A DNA stretch of 64,000 nucleotides, taken from positions 114,902,239 to 114,966,238 of the forward strand of contig NC_071393.1 of the NCBI RefSeq assembly GCF_022682495.2, given 5' to 3'. The translations under genes were made by a program, and so were the position numbers. The DNA is from Desmodus rotundus. Taxonomy: Eukaryota > Chordata > Mammalia > Chiroptera > Phyllostomidae. The first letter of the stretch is position 1. Every line of letters begins with the position of its first letter. Positions 46,016 through 57,213 of this stretch are shown here, one piece after another. Under the pieces are notes generated by a model. The model was not told the origin of the DNA. It ran no database searches and saw nothing but the letters and a program-made list of their open reading frames with translations.

Positions 46016-46190
46016 ACCCTGACCGGTGTAGCTCCGTTGGCTGGGTGTCATCCTGCAAAGCAAAGGGTCACTGGTTAGATTCCCAGTCAGGGCACGTGCC
46101 AAGGTCGCGGGTTTCTCTCCCTCGCTTTCTCTCTCTCTTCCCCTTTTTCTAAAAATAAGTAAATAAAATCTTAACAATAAATAAATAAAT
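46016..46190 (+). mobile_element. Ves SINE with short target-site duplication
   Basis: Head 'accctgaccggtgtagctcc', B box 'ggttagattcc', 'tctctccctcgctttctctc' body and A-rich tail. Flanked by 'atcttgta' on both sides (near 46,008 and 46,192). The middle 'gtgagaggcaacc' section is missing. Confidence 0.88.
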
Positions 46191-46899
46191 AATCTTGTAA
46201 CATATTAATTTTATTCTTTACTTTTATCTTTTTTCCATCTGGAATTTGTATGTATAAAGTAAGATGGAGGAAGTGGGGGGGAATGAAGACAACTATAATT
46301 GAACAACAATAAAATAATTTTAAAATAATTAAAAAATAAAGTAAGATAGGGCTTCAAACTTGCTTTCATCAGGCAGGATACCCAGTTGAACCAAAATCAT
46401 TTAAAATGTAGCTCATCCTTTACCTACTGAATTCAAATGCTCCCTTTATCATATAGTAACCTCCCATGTGTGCCAATTCTGAATTCTCAGTTTTGTTCCA
46501 CTGCTCTGTCTAGTGATAGATACTAATACGTTCTGATATTTGATCTTCTTTTTTCCGTGGTAGCTCAGTTATCCTTGATGTAAACTTTAAGGTTATTTTA
46601 TCTAATTAAGAAAAACCCTAAGTGGAATTGCATTAAATGTATATATTATTGTGTGGAGAGCTGACATTTTAAATATTGTCTCCATATCCAAGAATATGGT
46701 ATACCTTTGCATTTATTCAGATCTTCATTTGGCTTTTACAATATTTTGTAGTTTTCTATACATAGGTCCTGTGTCTCGTTAGATTTAAGTCTAAGCACTT
46801 CATTATGTTTGTTGCTATTATAAATTCAATACTCTTCCCCATTTCCACATTTAGTAGAGAACACTTCTTAGTCTTTGCATGTTTTAAAATCCATCTCCA

Positions 46900-47040
46900 G
46901 CCCTGGCTGACGTGGCTTTGTGGATTGAGCGCCCGCCTGAGAACCAAACCCCTGGTTTGACTCCCAGTCAGGGCACATGCCTGGGTTGTGGGCCAGGTCC
47001 CCAGTTGTGGGCGTGTGAGAGGCAACCACACACAAAAACT
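46900..47040 (+). mobile_element. 3'-shortened Ves SINE with target-site duplication
   Basis: Head 'gccctggctgacgtggcttt', B-box region 'ggtttgactcc', then 'ctgggttgtgggccaggtcc' and 'gagaggcaacca', after which the usual pyrimidine body and long A tail are absent (only 'cacacaaaaact'). Still flanked by 'ccatctcca' at 46,891-46,899 and 47,041-47,049. Confidence 0.88.
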
Positions 47041-48020
47041 CCATCTCCACAACCCAATTGTCCTATTAATTCTGGTATCTTTTTTATTTTCATCATCTCT
47101 CAATTTTTCTAAATATATAATCATATCTTCAGGGGAAGAAAGGATAGCTTTTCTCTTGTTTTACATTTTGCCAGTCAAATTATAACGGTGATCTTTTTTT
47201 CTTTTATAATGGTAATCTTAATGGAAATTATTTTTATGTTTCACCATGTAGGGACTATATGCTATTGGTTTTTGGTAAATAACTTTTGCTGTATTTGTTT
47301 CATTCTATTACTAGTTTTTATTAGAAATGAGATGAATTTTATCAAACACACTTTTAGCATTTATTAATATGATCATGTGGTTTTTCTCCATTATTTCAAT
47401 CATGGATTTTATTGAGAAATGTCCTGATATTGAATCACCATAACAAAGCTTTCCTAGAGCTGGTATATAGTGGGGTGCGGGGTAGGAGGGGCAGGTTTGC
47501 TAGGTATTTTGTTGTTGTTTTGTGTGTGTGTGTATTTGATATATTGCTAAGCTCTCTGCTAGATTCTGTTTACTGATATTTTATCTAGAATTTCTGCAAA
47601 TTTTTGTTCATTAGTGAGATTGGTCTATAATTCTACTTTTGTACTACCTTTGTCAGCTTCGGGTTGTAAAATTATGCTGGCTTGGTTTTAAAAAAGTGGA
47701 GGATTTTTATTTTATTTTTTTTCCCATAGCTTGGAGTATTTTAAATAACTTTGGAATCATCCACACTTTAAAGGTTAGAAAAAATTCTGTTTTGAATCTA
47801 CCTGGCTCTCTTTTGTAGTGGTAGATTTTAAATCATCTTTCTTTTTCCATGGTAAGTCATCTATTCTGGTTTTTCATTTCTTCTTGGGTCAAATTTGATA
47901 GGAAATAATCCATTATCTCGAGGACCTTAAATTTGCTGTGATAGAGTTGTATGTTGCAGTGTCTCAAAATTCACTTACTCTTTTTCTGTTTTGTAGTATG
48001 GTTTTATGCCCCTTCTCATT

Positions 48021-48262
48021 CTTTTTTTTTTTTTTTTAAGATTTTATTTTTATTTTATTTTTAGACAGAGGGAAAGGGAGGGAGAAAAAGAGAGAGAGAA
48101 ACATCAATGTACAAGAGAGATACATCAGTCAGTTGCCTCTCGCATGCCCCTAACTGGGTGCCTGGCCTGTAACCCAGGCATGTGCCCTGACTGGGAATTG
48201 AACCAGCAGCCTGTTGGTTTTCAGGCAGGCACTCAATCCACCGAGCCACACCAGCCAGGGCT
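48021..48262 (-). mobile_element. Ves SINE (antisense)
   Basis: T-rich start, 'agagagagagaaacatcaat', box-B complement 'gggaattgaaccagcagcct', and end 'gagccacaccagccaggg'. Inserted in the old L1. Confidence 0.93.
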
Positions 48263-48729
48263 GTTCTCTTTTTTAAAACTAGCCTCTTTTTGCTCTTTCT
48301 CTTTTTCCTTTCAAGTGCCTCAAGCCAAACTTATACAAGAAATGTATGCATTGTAAGCCATATTCAATACTGTGTTTTCCTAAAAACAAATTAGAAGTGC
48401 ATATGGTATGAAATTTAAAAGATATAAAAGATATACAGTGAAAAAGAATTCTTTCTACTCCTGTCCCTGCCACCTGGCACCCTCTTAAGACAGGACCACC
48501 ACAGAACAGTTGTTTTCTCACTTCTTGAGATGGATGCTTATCCCGCTAACTTTCCGTCTTTCTTCATTTTTAATACATGCATTTAAGCATAAAATTTCCT
48601 CTGAGAACTGCTTTGGCTGCATCTTAGGACTTTAATATGTTGGATTTTAAGTTATGAATTCAATTTTTTACTCCAATGTCCATTGTGATTTCTTCCTGGA
48701 CCCACAGTTTATTTAGAAATGAATTTCTC

Positions 48730-48968
48730 TTTTTTTAATTTTTATTTATCTTTAGAGAGAGGGGGAGGGAGGGAGAAAGAGACGGAGAGAAATGTAGATG
48801 TGTGAGAGAAACACCGATTGGTTGCCTCTTGTACACCCCCAATCAGGGACCTGGCCCATAACCCAGGCATGTGCCCTGACCTGGAATCAAACCAGGACAA
48901 TTCTGATCATGGAAACCTTTGGTATGCGGGACAATGCCCGACCCATTGAGCAACACCACCCATCAGGG
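48730..48968 (-). mobile_element. Ves SINE (antisense, diverged)
   Basis: T-rich start, 'agagagagggggagggaggg', 'attggttgcctcttgtacac', 'gcatgtgccctgacctggaa', and eroded head complement 'caacaccacccatcaggg'. Inserted in the old L1. Confidence 0.88.
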
Positions 48969-49039
48969 ATACAAACATTTCTTCATTTAAATCATAGATA
49001 TCTTTTTTTTTTCAATTATTTACTCCCTCCTAACGTGTA

Positions 49040-49450
49040 GTAGTAGGATAATACATGCCATTGACTTTGGATTTGACCCCGCAGCTTTCTTGGGCCAATG
49101 GCCTATCGAGCAGATAGATGTACGCTATACTGATGCAGAGCTTTAAATGTGACTGTGTGGTTCGGCTGGGGCTCTGACACTCCAGTGCCTTCTGCCGTGA
49201 GGAGGACACGTCCCACATAGGAGTTGTTCCCTCCTATGGATCAACTCCTGTGGATCTAAGGAGTGGATCCCAGAGTAAAAAGACAACAGAAAGCAGACCT
49301 GAAACTAGGCTAGTTTGGAGCACAGCTGCAACAGTGACAACATGAGCGTGAATGAGAAATACCTGTGTTGCCAGTCAAGGTGGTCTGACATTGTTTGCCT
49401 GCATGGTAACCTTACTCGAGCTAATACAGTCTGCATACACAAGGGGATTA
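49040..49450. repeat. Unresolved interspersed repeat inside the old L1
   Basis: Sequence between L1 endonuclease-side segments that does not read as L1: 'gccattgactttggatttga', 'cttgggccaatggcctatcg' and 'tggttcggctggggctctga'. It resembles a repeat module I associate with MaLR/MER-type elements, but the family cannot be fixed. Confidence 0.45.
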
Positions 49451-50755
49451 CTCTCTAGTTGTCTCTTCGTCACTGATTTCTGATGTGACTGCATTGTGGT
49501 CACAAACACACACTCTATTATTTCAATCATTTAAAACGTATCAAGATTTACTTTATAGTCCAGTACATATCCAAGTTTTATAAATATTGCTTGGTCTTTA
49601 AGAATATGTATTCTACAGTTATTAGGGTATTGTATATACTGAATGTCCATTAAACTACGCTTGCTCGCCGTGTTCAAATCTTTCCTGCGCTTCCCGATCT
49701 GTGTCGGTTCGTCCCATCAATTACTGAGAGACGTGTTAAAATAGCCCATTATTATGGATTTTGTAGTTTCTCACCGTGGGCCTGTCGATTTTTGTTTTAT
49801 ATATTTTAAGCCATAATTATTAGATGGATTCAAAGGTAGATTTATCATATTGCCCTAGTAAATTGAACGTGTAATCATTATGAAGTGACTATTTTGTTTC
49901 TAGTTATGCTTTTTGCCTTTAAAATCTGTGCTATTTAATACTAACACAGCCACACGACTGTTATTTCTAGTTAACATGATGTATTTTTACTTTCCCTTGG
50001 CTCTCAAACGTTTTATTTCCTTATATTTTAGATGTGTCTCTTGTAAATAGCGGGTAGTTAGCTTGGGTTGGGTTTGGTTTTGTTTTTATTCAGTCCGATG
50101 ACCTTCATCTTTTAACTGAAGCACTTAGTCCATGTAGTTCATGTAAATTCTGCTATATTGGATTTAAATCTATTACATTATTATGGGTTTTCTTCTTACT
50201 TCATATGTTTTATGTTCCCTTTTCTCTCCTTTTTGCCTTCTTTTACGTTGACTGAGCAGTTTTTATCATTTTAATTTTGTACACTTCTTAAAGCTACACA
50301 TTATTTTTCTATTTCTCTCCTTTCAGTGTGTACATTAAAAATTACAATATGCATCCTTGATTTATCTACATCAAATATAATCAGTTCATCTCCTTTTTTC
50401 TTAGAAAATTAAAGAAAGTTTTAGAACATTTAACTCCACATATTTCTCTCCCAAATTTTGTGTTATTATTGACATACAACTTATTTCAAAACCCTTCGGT
50501 CAATGTGGATGTTCTAGATTACCCATATATCTACCACTCTCTTTGTTCTTTATTCCTTCCTTTATTTCTAACCTTCTATCTGATATCACTTTCATTCTGC
50601 CTGAAAAAAACAAAATTGTGCTTTAGGATTTTCCTTTAGTTAGCCTGCTGGTAATAAACTCTCTCAGTTTTTGTTTGTTCAGTACCTTTATTTTATTTCC
50701 ATTTTTTTGTCCAGGTAATTTTGTAATTTAGAAATAATTTTAAATATGAAATTTG

Positions 50756-51175
50756 TACCATGGTTAGGCAGCTCAGTTAGTTAGAGCATCATCCTTACAT
50801 GCCAAGGCTGAGGGTTCAATCCCTGGTCAGGGCACATACAAGAGGCAATCAAAGAATGCATCAATAAGTGCAACAACAAATCAATGTTTCTCTCTCTCTC
50901 TTTCCTTCCTCTCTCTCAAGTCAATACGTTTATTCTTTTAAAGATTTTATTTATTTATTTTTAGAGAAAAATGAAGGAAGAGAGGGAAACAACAATGTAT
51001 GAGAGAAACATCGTTCCATTAACTCTCTTACACCCCCAACCGGGGACTGACCCACAACCAGGCACGTGCCCTGACCAGAAATCGAACCAGCAACCTCTCC
51101 GTTTGTGAGACAAAGCCCAGCCCACTGAGCCACACCTGTCAGGGATCAAAACAATAAATTAAAAAGAAAAAAACC
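50756..51175 (+). mobile_element. Older Ves-related SINE, split by a second SINE
   Basis: Head 'agctcagttagttagagcat' (older head type), B box 'gggttcaatcc', and pyrimidine body to about 50,934. The A-rich tail ('aataaattaaaaagaaaaaa') lies after the antisense SINE at 50,935-51,144. Flanked by 'atgaaatttg' at 50,746-50,755 and 51,176-51,185, which shows both SINEs lie within one duplication. Confidence 0.85.
50935..51144 (-). mobile_element. Ves SINE nested in the tail of another SINE
   Basis: Antisense: 'agattttatttatttattt', 'gagagaaacatcgttccatt', box-B complement 'gaaatcgaaccagcaacctc', end 'gagccacacctgtcaggg'. Being inside the other SINE's tail, it is the younger of the two. Confidence 0.92.
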
Positions 51176-51269
51176 ATGAAATTTGCACAACTAGGACAAA
51201 GAATTTCTTCTTTCCAGAACCATTTGAAAATAAGAAGCCGACATCATGACCCATCACACTTAAACACTT

Positions 51270-51475
51270 TATTTTTTTTTTAATATTTTATTTATTTTTT
51301 AGAGGGGGAAGGGTGGGAGAAAGAGAGAGAAACATAAATGTCAGTTGCCTCTTGAGTGCCCCTCCCTACTGGGGACCTGGCTTGCAACTCAGGCATGTGC
51401 CCTGACTGGGAATCAAACTGGTGACCCTTTGGTTCATAGGTTGGCGTTCAATCCACTGAGCCACACCAGCCAGGG
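51270..51475 (-). mobile_element. Ves SINE with 15-bp target-site duplication
   Basis: Antisense with 'agagagagaaacataaatgt', 'gggaatcaaactggtgaccc' and end 'gagccacaccagccaggg'. Flanked by cacacttaaacactt (51,255-51,269) and cacacttaaaaactt (51,476-51,490), one mismatch. Confidence 0.95.
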
Positions 51476-52234
51476 CACACTTAAAAACTTGAATGTATAA
51501 TTCTTACCAACAAGGACAATCTCCTGTATAACCCAATACAAACATCAAAATCAGCAAATTAATGTTAGATGTTATCACCAGCTAATCTAGAGATTCATTC
51601 AAGTTTTGTCTATTGTTCCAATAATATCCTCTGGAAAATTAGAAGATCCAATTCAGATGATATGCTGCATTAAATCGTCATGTCCCTTTAGTCGTCCTTA
51701 ATCTGGGACAGTTCCTCAGACTTCCCATCTTTTATGACCTTGAAACTTCTGAAGACTATAGGACAGTTATTTTATAGGCTGTCCCTCAACATGAGTTTGT
51801 CTGATATCCCTTTGGTCAGATTCAAGTTGTGGGTTTTTGGCAGGGATACTACAAAAGTGATGCTGTGTTCTTCTCATTGCATCCTATCAGGTGGTACCCT
51901 AGCTCGATTTGTGTCACTATTGGTGATGTTAACTTTGGCCACTTAATTAAGGTGATATCTGCCAGGTTTCTCCACTATATAATAAATATTTTTGGAGATA
52001 TTTTGAAATTATGTATACATCCTTACCTCATCAAACTTGTCCTCTAGTTTCAGCACCCACTGGTATTTCTTTGCTGAATTAATTATTACTATATCTGCTG
52101 CCAAATGCTGATTTTCTAACTCCATCATCCATTCTTTAATCATTGACATTGTACTATAAAAAATACTTTTCTTCTCTCTTTATTTATTTTTTCATTTAGT
52201 TAGTTATATCAGTATGTAATCAATGATTTCTACA

Positions 52235-52446
52235 GCCCTGGCTGGTGTGGCTCAGTGGATTGAGTGCCAGCCTGCAAACCAAAGGGACACAGGTTCAATT
52301 CCCAGTCAGGGTATATGCCTGGGTTGTGGGTCAGGTCACCTCCCCAGTACAGGGAGCGTGAGAGGCAACCACACATTGATGTTTTCCTCCCTCTCTTTCC
52401 CTCTCCCTTCCCCTCTCTATAAATAAATAAATAATTTTAAAAAATT
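52235..52446 (+). mobile_element. Ves SINE with 9-bp target-site duplication
   Basis: Near-consensus head 'gccctggctggtgtggctca', B box 'aggttcaattcc', body, and A-rich tail. Flanked by 'atttctaca' at 52,226-52,234 and 52,447-52,455. It marks the junction between the old L1 and the following LTR fragment. Confidence 0.95.
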
Positions 52447-52449
52447 ATT

Positions 52450-52570
52450 TCTACACCTTGATCTTGGACTTCCAGCCTCCAGAACTGTAAGAAAATAAAT
52501 TTCTGTTGTTTAAAGCTACCCAGTCTGTTAGTCTGTTGTATTTTGTTACGGCAACCTTAGCAAATGGGTA
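52450..52570 (+). repeat. MaLR (MLT1-type) LTR 3' end
   Basis: 'cttgatcttggacttccagc' followed by 'ctccagaactgtaagaaaat' and 'tttctgttgtttaaagctac' then 'ttttgttacggcaa' match the well-known 3' end of MLT1-type MaLR long terminal repeats. Plus orientation, old. Confidence 0.78.
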
Positions 52571-52574
52571 CCTG

Positions 52575-53735
52575 TCACCCTCCCCCACCCTCCCACCTCT
52601 GCCCTAGTATATCACCAGTGTCCTATCAGTGCCCCTCACACCCTCCCAGCCCACCCTTCAGCTGAGTAGATTATCCCACTCAGCTCCAACACCCTACTGG
52701 GCTGACCCTGATACTACTAACATCACTAACGTCCCTCCCACCTGTATATGCCCTCCTCACCCTGTTCAGGCTCTGACACCCTATACTGGACCACCGCAGT
52801 CCCTGCTACCACTGTTCTCCTGTGCCAGTGGCCTCCTTTCCCCCATCTGGTTCTGACACTGGATGCCAGGCCACCAAAACCCCCATTACATGGATGTCTC
52901 CGTCGCTTAGCTTCACCTCAAGACTTTTAGACTAAGTCTTACCTTCAATCCTATAGGGTATATTTTACCTTTTCTAGGCCCGCTTTCTCTAGGTAGCAGT
53001 GCCCACTAGAAGAACAGGTGAGGCTGCAAGGACATTGTATTGCCTAGACCTGAGTCACAGGACAGACTTGCAGAAATCAAAAAGTTCCCAAGCACACAGG
53101 CCTGGTGTTGATATTTACACAATATAAAAACCTCTCCTGTTCTGCTCCCTCCTGCTCCACCCAGGTTCCTGTCTGGCCCTCCCTCAGGGGGTCTGACAGT
53201 CCAGGTTCCCTTCACTCTTGTGTTATCATAATTGGGGGACCTGGGCATTTCTTCCCTCTCATGCCCTGGTTGGTGGAACCAACGAATGCCAAGGAGAACT
53301 GAATCTTTTTTCATTTTCCTTGAACTCTGGGTTCTCCCTTATAAAAAAAATTGGGGGGGGGGCAGAGACGTCTTTACCTAGGTTATTTTAAAGTTATATC
53401 TCCTCGTTTCTAAAACATTATTTGACTTTTTAGATTTTATTTTGCTGCTCATCGGAGTGGGCATGAGGCTGCAGAGATCTGTGTGGAGGAGAACAATCAG
53501 ATGTGCGGAGTAGCAGAGGTGAGAGATCACGTAGCTCTCAAGAGGCAGAGAGAAAATCACCTGGGTTCCTGACACTGCTTCCAAATGCCAGTGCTGCCTC
53601 TTCCTGGATGCCACGACCTATCCTAAGATCCTCCCACCTTGTGCTACCCTGAGTGGATTTTTACTACTGTGAACAAACAGGTGTGACTAAGACATTCACC
53701 TGCCTGCAATTCAGTCCATCTAGATAAAAACATCC
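52575..53735. other. C/T-rich and unassigned intergenic DNA
   Basis: 52,566-52,930 is strongly C-rich on the plus strand with repeated CCCTCCCA/CCCACC-like words; its frames are Pro/Ser/Thr-rich and not coding. The rest (52,930-53,735) has a G9 run near 53,353 but no recognised element. Confidence 0.45.
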
Positions 53736-53757
53736 TCATTGAAAACCAACACCTACA

Positions 53758-55527
53758 GAGTTATGGCCAAGATGGAGGTGTAGCAGAAACCCTTCGCTTC
53801 CTCACACAACCAAAAGGAAGATAACAACCAATCTAAAAGCAATAAACAACCAGAAGTGCCAGAAAATCAAACTGCATGGAACTCCAAACACCAAGGAGTT
53901 AAACATTCACCAGACCGGTAGGACAGGAGGGGTGGAGATGGGCAGCTGGGTGGGAGAAGAGGACCCGGGGCAAGGAAGCGAACTGCACAAGCGAGGCAGG
54001 GCTGGCTGAACGGAAAACTAAAGACTCAAACTAGCTGTAAACTACCGCAGGGCTGGCCACGGCAGGAGAAACTCCCAGTCTCACATGACAGAGAGCAGAG
54101 TTCATTGGAAAGTGGGGCTAGAGCCCAGCAAGCGAGTGACATTGTTCCCTCTCTGACCCCTCCCCAACAGGCAATGCCATAATGCAGCAAATGGGGTTGC
54201 CCTGCCCAGGTGAATACTTAAGGCCGCTCCCCCCTACAACATAACAGGTGTGCTGAGTCAAAGAAATAGGGCCCAAATGGAAGAACAGATCAAAACTCCA
54301 GAAACAGAGCTATGTGACGAGGACATAGACAACCTATCTGATGCAGAGTTCAAAACACTAGTAATCAGGATGATCACAGAATTGATTGAGTATGGTCACA
54401 AAATGAAGGAACAAATGAAAGCTACCCAAAGTGAAATAAAGCAAAATATACAGGAACCAACAGTGAGGGGAAGGAAACCGGGACTCAAATCAACAAACTG
54501 GAGCAAAAGGAAGAAATAAACATCCAGCCAGAACAATGAAGAAACAAGAATTCAGAAAAATGAGGAGAGGCTTAGGAACCTCTGAGACAACTATAAATGT
54601 TCCAATATCCAAATCATAGGGGTGCCAGAAAGACAAGAACAAGAGCAAGAAGTTGAAAACTTATTTGAGCAAATAATGAAGGAAAACTTCCCCTATCTGT
54701 CAAAGGAAATAGATTTCCAGGAAGTCCAGGAAACTCAGAGAGCCCCAAAGAAGTTGGACCCAAAGAACAACACACCAAGACACATCATCATTAAATTACC
54801 CAAGATTAAAGATAAGGAGAGAATCTGAAAAGCAGCAAGAGGAAAGGAGAGAGTTACCTACAAAGGAGTTCCCATAAGGCTATCAGCTGATTTCTCAAGA
54901 GACCTTACAGGCAACAAGGAGCTGGAAAGAAGTATTCCAAGTCATGAAAGGCAAGGACCTACATCCAAGATTACTGTATCCAGCAAAGCTTTCATTTAGA
55001 ATGGAAGGGCAGATAAAGTGCTTCCCAGATAAGGTCAAGTTAAAGGAGTTCATCATCACTAAGCCCTTATTATATGAAATGTTAAAGGGACTTATCTAAG
55101 AAAAAGAAGATCAAAAACTATGAATAGTAAAATGACAACAAATGCACAACTATCAACAACTGAACCTAAAAAAGAAATGAAAACAAAAACTAAGCAAACA
55201 ACTAGAACAGGAACAGAATCAGATAAATGGACATCACATGGAGGGTTTTCAGTGGGGAGGGGGAGGGGAAAAATGGGCAGAGGAAAGGTACAGGGAAGAA
55301 GAAGCACAATTAGTAGGAATAAAATAGACGGGGAGAGGTTAAGAATGGTATAGGAAACAGAGAAGCCAAAGAACTTATATGTACAACCCATGGACATGAA
55401 CTAAGGGAGGGGGGAAGGTTTGAGGGATGGGGGGTGCGGGGCAGAAGGGGGATAAAAGGGGGAAAATTGGGAAAACTGTAATAGCATAATCTATAAAATA
55501 TACTTAAAAATAAAAAATAAATTAAAT
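53758..55527 (+). mobile_element. Full-length HAL1 (ORF1-only L1 derivative) with perfect 16-bp target-site duplication
   Basis: Bounded by aaaaccaacacctaca at 53,742-53,757 and 55,528-55,543, identical in all 16 bases. The 1,770-bp element starts 'gagttatggccaagatggag' (an L1-type 5' end), contains a decayed ORF1, and passes directly into a G/A-rich 3' UTR ('gggggataaaagggggaaaa') and A-rich tail, with no ORF2. Half-L1 (HAL1) elements with this plan are known in mammals, including bats. Without ORF2 it depended on a partner L1 reverse transcriptase. Confidence 0.88.
54277..55099 (+). pseudogene. HAL1/L1 ORF1 remnant
   Basis: The likely start is ATG at 54,277 (MEEQIKTPETELCDEDIDNL). The N-terminal part is a coiled-coil-like, Glu/Lys/Gln-rich segment (to about 54,515). 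The middle has IIGVPERQEQEQEVENLFEQ near 54,613-54,672, the conserved region around the RNA-binding domain of L1 ORF1p. The C-terminal domain is visible in shifted frames near 54,840-55,095 ('RLSADFS', 'YPAKLSFRMEGQIKCF', 'EMLKGLI' then stop). In-frame stops at 54,517 and near 54,583 (a TGA where family members have Trp) and frameshifts make it non-functional. ORF1p is the RNA-binding, trimeric chaperone of L1 particles. Confidence 0.82.
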
Positions 55528-55544
55528 AAAACCAACACCTACAA

Positions 55545-56620
55545 ATGTTTTGTAATGGGTGGTGCAGGCTGCCTTAGTGACTTGTGAGAAGTACCTGTTT
55601 CTCTGTAGCAATCTCGTGTTCTTATATAATTTCAGTATTCTCTGCCATCTAACTGGCCACGCACAATCTCAGTGTTTGCAGAGGCTGGTTTAGTTAAGGG
55701 ACCAGTGGATTTTGTCAGAACAGACATTCTGAGCATATTGCACTGCTACGGACCCTATGCATGCTGAAGCTCTCCAGTGGCTCAGCCAATCCACAGCACC
55801 TACAGTGCATATTTGCTGAGCACCAGAGAAGTTAGTCTCAATCTCTGAGAAGCAAACCAACGCAGGGCTTGTTCCTTAACAGGGCACTGCTCGAAGTGCT
55901 ACCGCCTCAAGAAGTGTGCTTCTAATTGCACTACTCTATTACCTCAACTTACTCAACATTTCAGAAACCTGAAAAAAACCCTCTAAATCATGAACCCCAA
56001 ATCCTTTATCTCACCCATTTTTATTCCCCTTGGAATTTATGTCCTCACTTCCGAGGTCTAAGAATGATCGCTCTGGCTTCCCATGCTACACGCGCTGCTG
56101 GGAGCTGGAAGCCCCAGCTGTGTTTTCTCTGCCTCTGCCACTTCCCCCGGCAATAAACAGAACTCTACCAGGGCTCCCCTACAGGCTGCAGCAGCAACGG
56201 GCGACGCTGCAACTCACTAACAGTGACACTATCACCATGGGGCGAGTGGGAACAAATGTTTACTTGGTTCCAGAAAATGAGCCAACCCCCCCATTAGACA
56301 CTGTTCACAGAGGTGTGCTGAGAGGAAGCCATTTATAGAAAGAAGCTTGTTTTGCTGAACCCTCCACCGTAAGATGAAGTAGTTAAAGCTTTTACAGCAG
56401 AAACCCACTATGGCTGACACCATTTTCTGAAGGAGCTGCCGCTTAAGAGGAGACGTGGGAAGTCACACCCATGACTCAGTGGGAAGATAGATGCCTGGAA
56501 AACCTCTCTCTGAGACTCTTCTTTGCCGTCCTTGCTCTCTCAAGAGGATCCAGCTAAGCTGCTGGACGCCGCTCTGTGGAAGAAGGTTGTAACACAGCCT
56601 GGGGTTCGGGTGCACTGAGT
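55545..56620. other. Intergenic DNA, nothing recognised
   Basis: No confident repeat. The overlapping frames at 55,926-56,338 lack domain features. Confidence 0.4.
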
Positions 56621-56624
56621 TTCC

Positions 56625-56860
56625 GAGTGCTCACAATGGGTCAGGCACCGTGCTAAGTGCTTTGCGTGGCCCAAGTGCATTTAGCCCTCACGTTGAGGTG
56701 CATACTCTTAGTATTCTCACTTTTCAGTTGAGGAAACTGAGGTTCAAAGAGGTCAAGTAACATTTCCAAGGTCTCACAGCTAATTTGTGAAGAAACAGGA
56801 ACTTGAACACAGGCCAGCTGGCTCCACAGCACACCATCTCATCCTCTAGGCTGCATTTTG
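56625..56860 (-). repeat. MIR SINE
   Basis: Antisense MIR, well preserved: 'gtcaggcaccgtgctaagtg', 'ttcagttgaggaaactgagg', 'caaggtctcacagctaattt', 'acttgaacacaggccagctg'. Confidence 0.9.
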
Positions 56861-56989
56861 GGTGATGGTTAACAACAATAAACATTATTTATAAACTGTC
56901 TTCCTTTCAAGTATATCATCTCATTTATCCACAGTGTAGTACTTGTCTAATCTGGAAAGGTGGGGTCACAATAGCTCAAATTACCTCTT

Positions 56990-57197
56990 TTTTTTCTGGA
57001 TTTTATTTATTTATTTTTCAGAGAGAGGGGAAGAAGGGAGAAAGAGAGGAAGAAAAACACTGATGTGTGGTTGCCTCTCACACACCCTCAACTGGGGACC
57101 TGGCCTGCAACCCAAGCATGTGCCCTGTCTGGGAATCGCACCTTTGACCCTTTGGTTCACAGGCTGGCATTCAACCCACTGAGCAACACCAGCCAGG
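56990..57197 (-). mobile_element. Ves SINE with 14-16-bp perfect target-site duplication
   Basis: Antisense: 'attttatttatttatttttc', 'ggttgcctctcacacaccct', 'gggaatcgcacctttgaccc', end 'gagcaacaccagccagg'. Flanked by gctcaaattacctctt at 56,974-56,989 and 57,198-57,213; the first two bases may belong to the SINE. Confidence 0.95.
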
Positions 57198-57213
57198 GCT
57201 CAAATTACCTCTT

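Larger units (their letters stand above)
44400..52234 (-). mobile_element. Old near-full-length L1 LINE, broken by nested insertions
   Basis: Antisense L1 parts occur in the right order for a single minus-strand element. 44,400-45,470 is the 3' end, with 'atggctatgtaatattctat', the complement of the ORF2 C-terminal 'ATA..ATTACATAGCCAT' stretch. 46,200-48,600 matches antisense reverse-transcriptase DNA. 48,600-50,300 matches endonuclease-side ORF2 ('aactgaagcacttagtccat' near 50,114). 51,480-52,234 matches an L1M 5' region ('ctgccaaatgctgattttct' near 52,099). At least nine Ves insertions and one other repeat interrupt it. All frames are destroyed. Borders and single-copy status are inferred from collinearity. 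Confidence 0.72.

Noticed and set aside
52629..52930. Pro/Ser/Thr-rich frames that look like a mucin-type or proline-rich protein
   Set aside because: A by-product of the C/T-rich DNA; two frames overlap and neither has exon borders.
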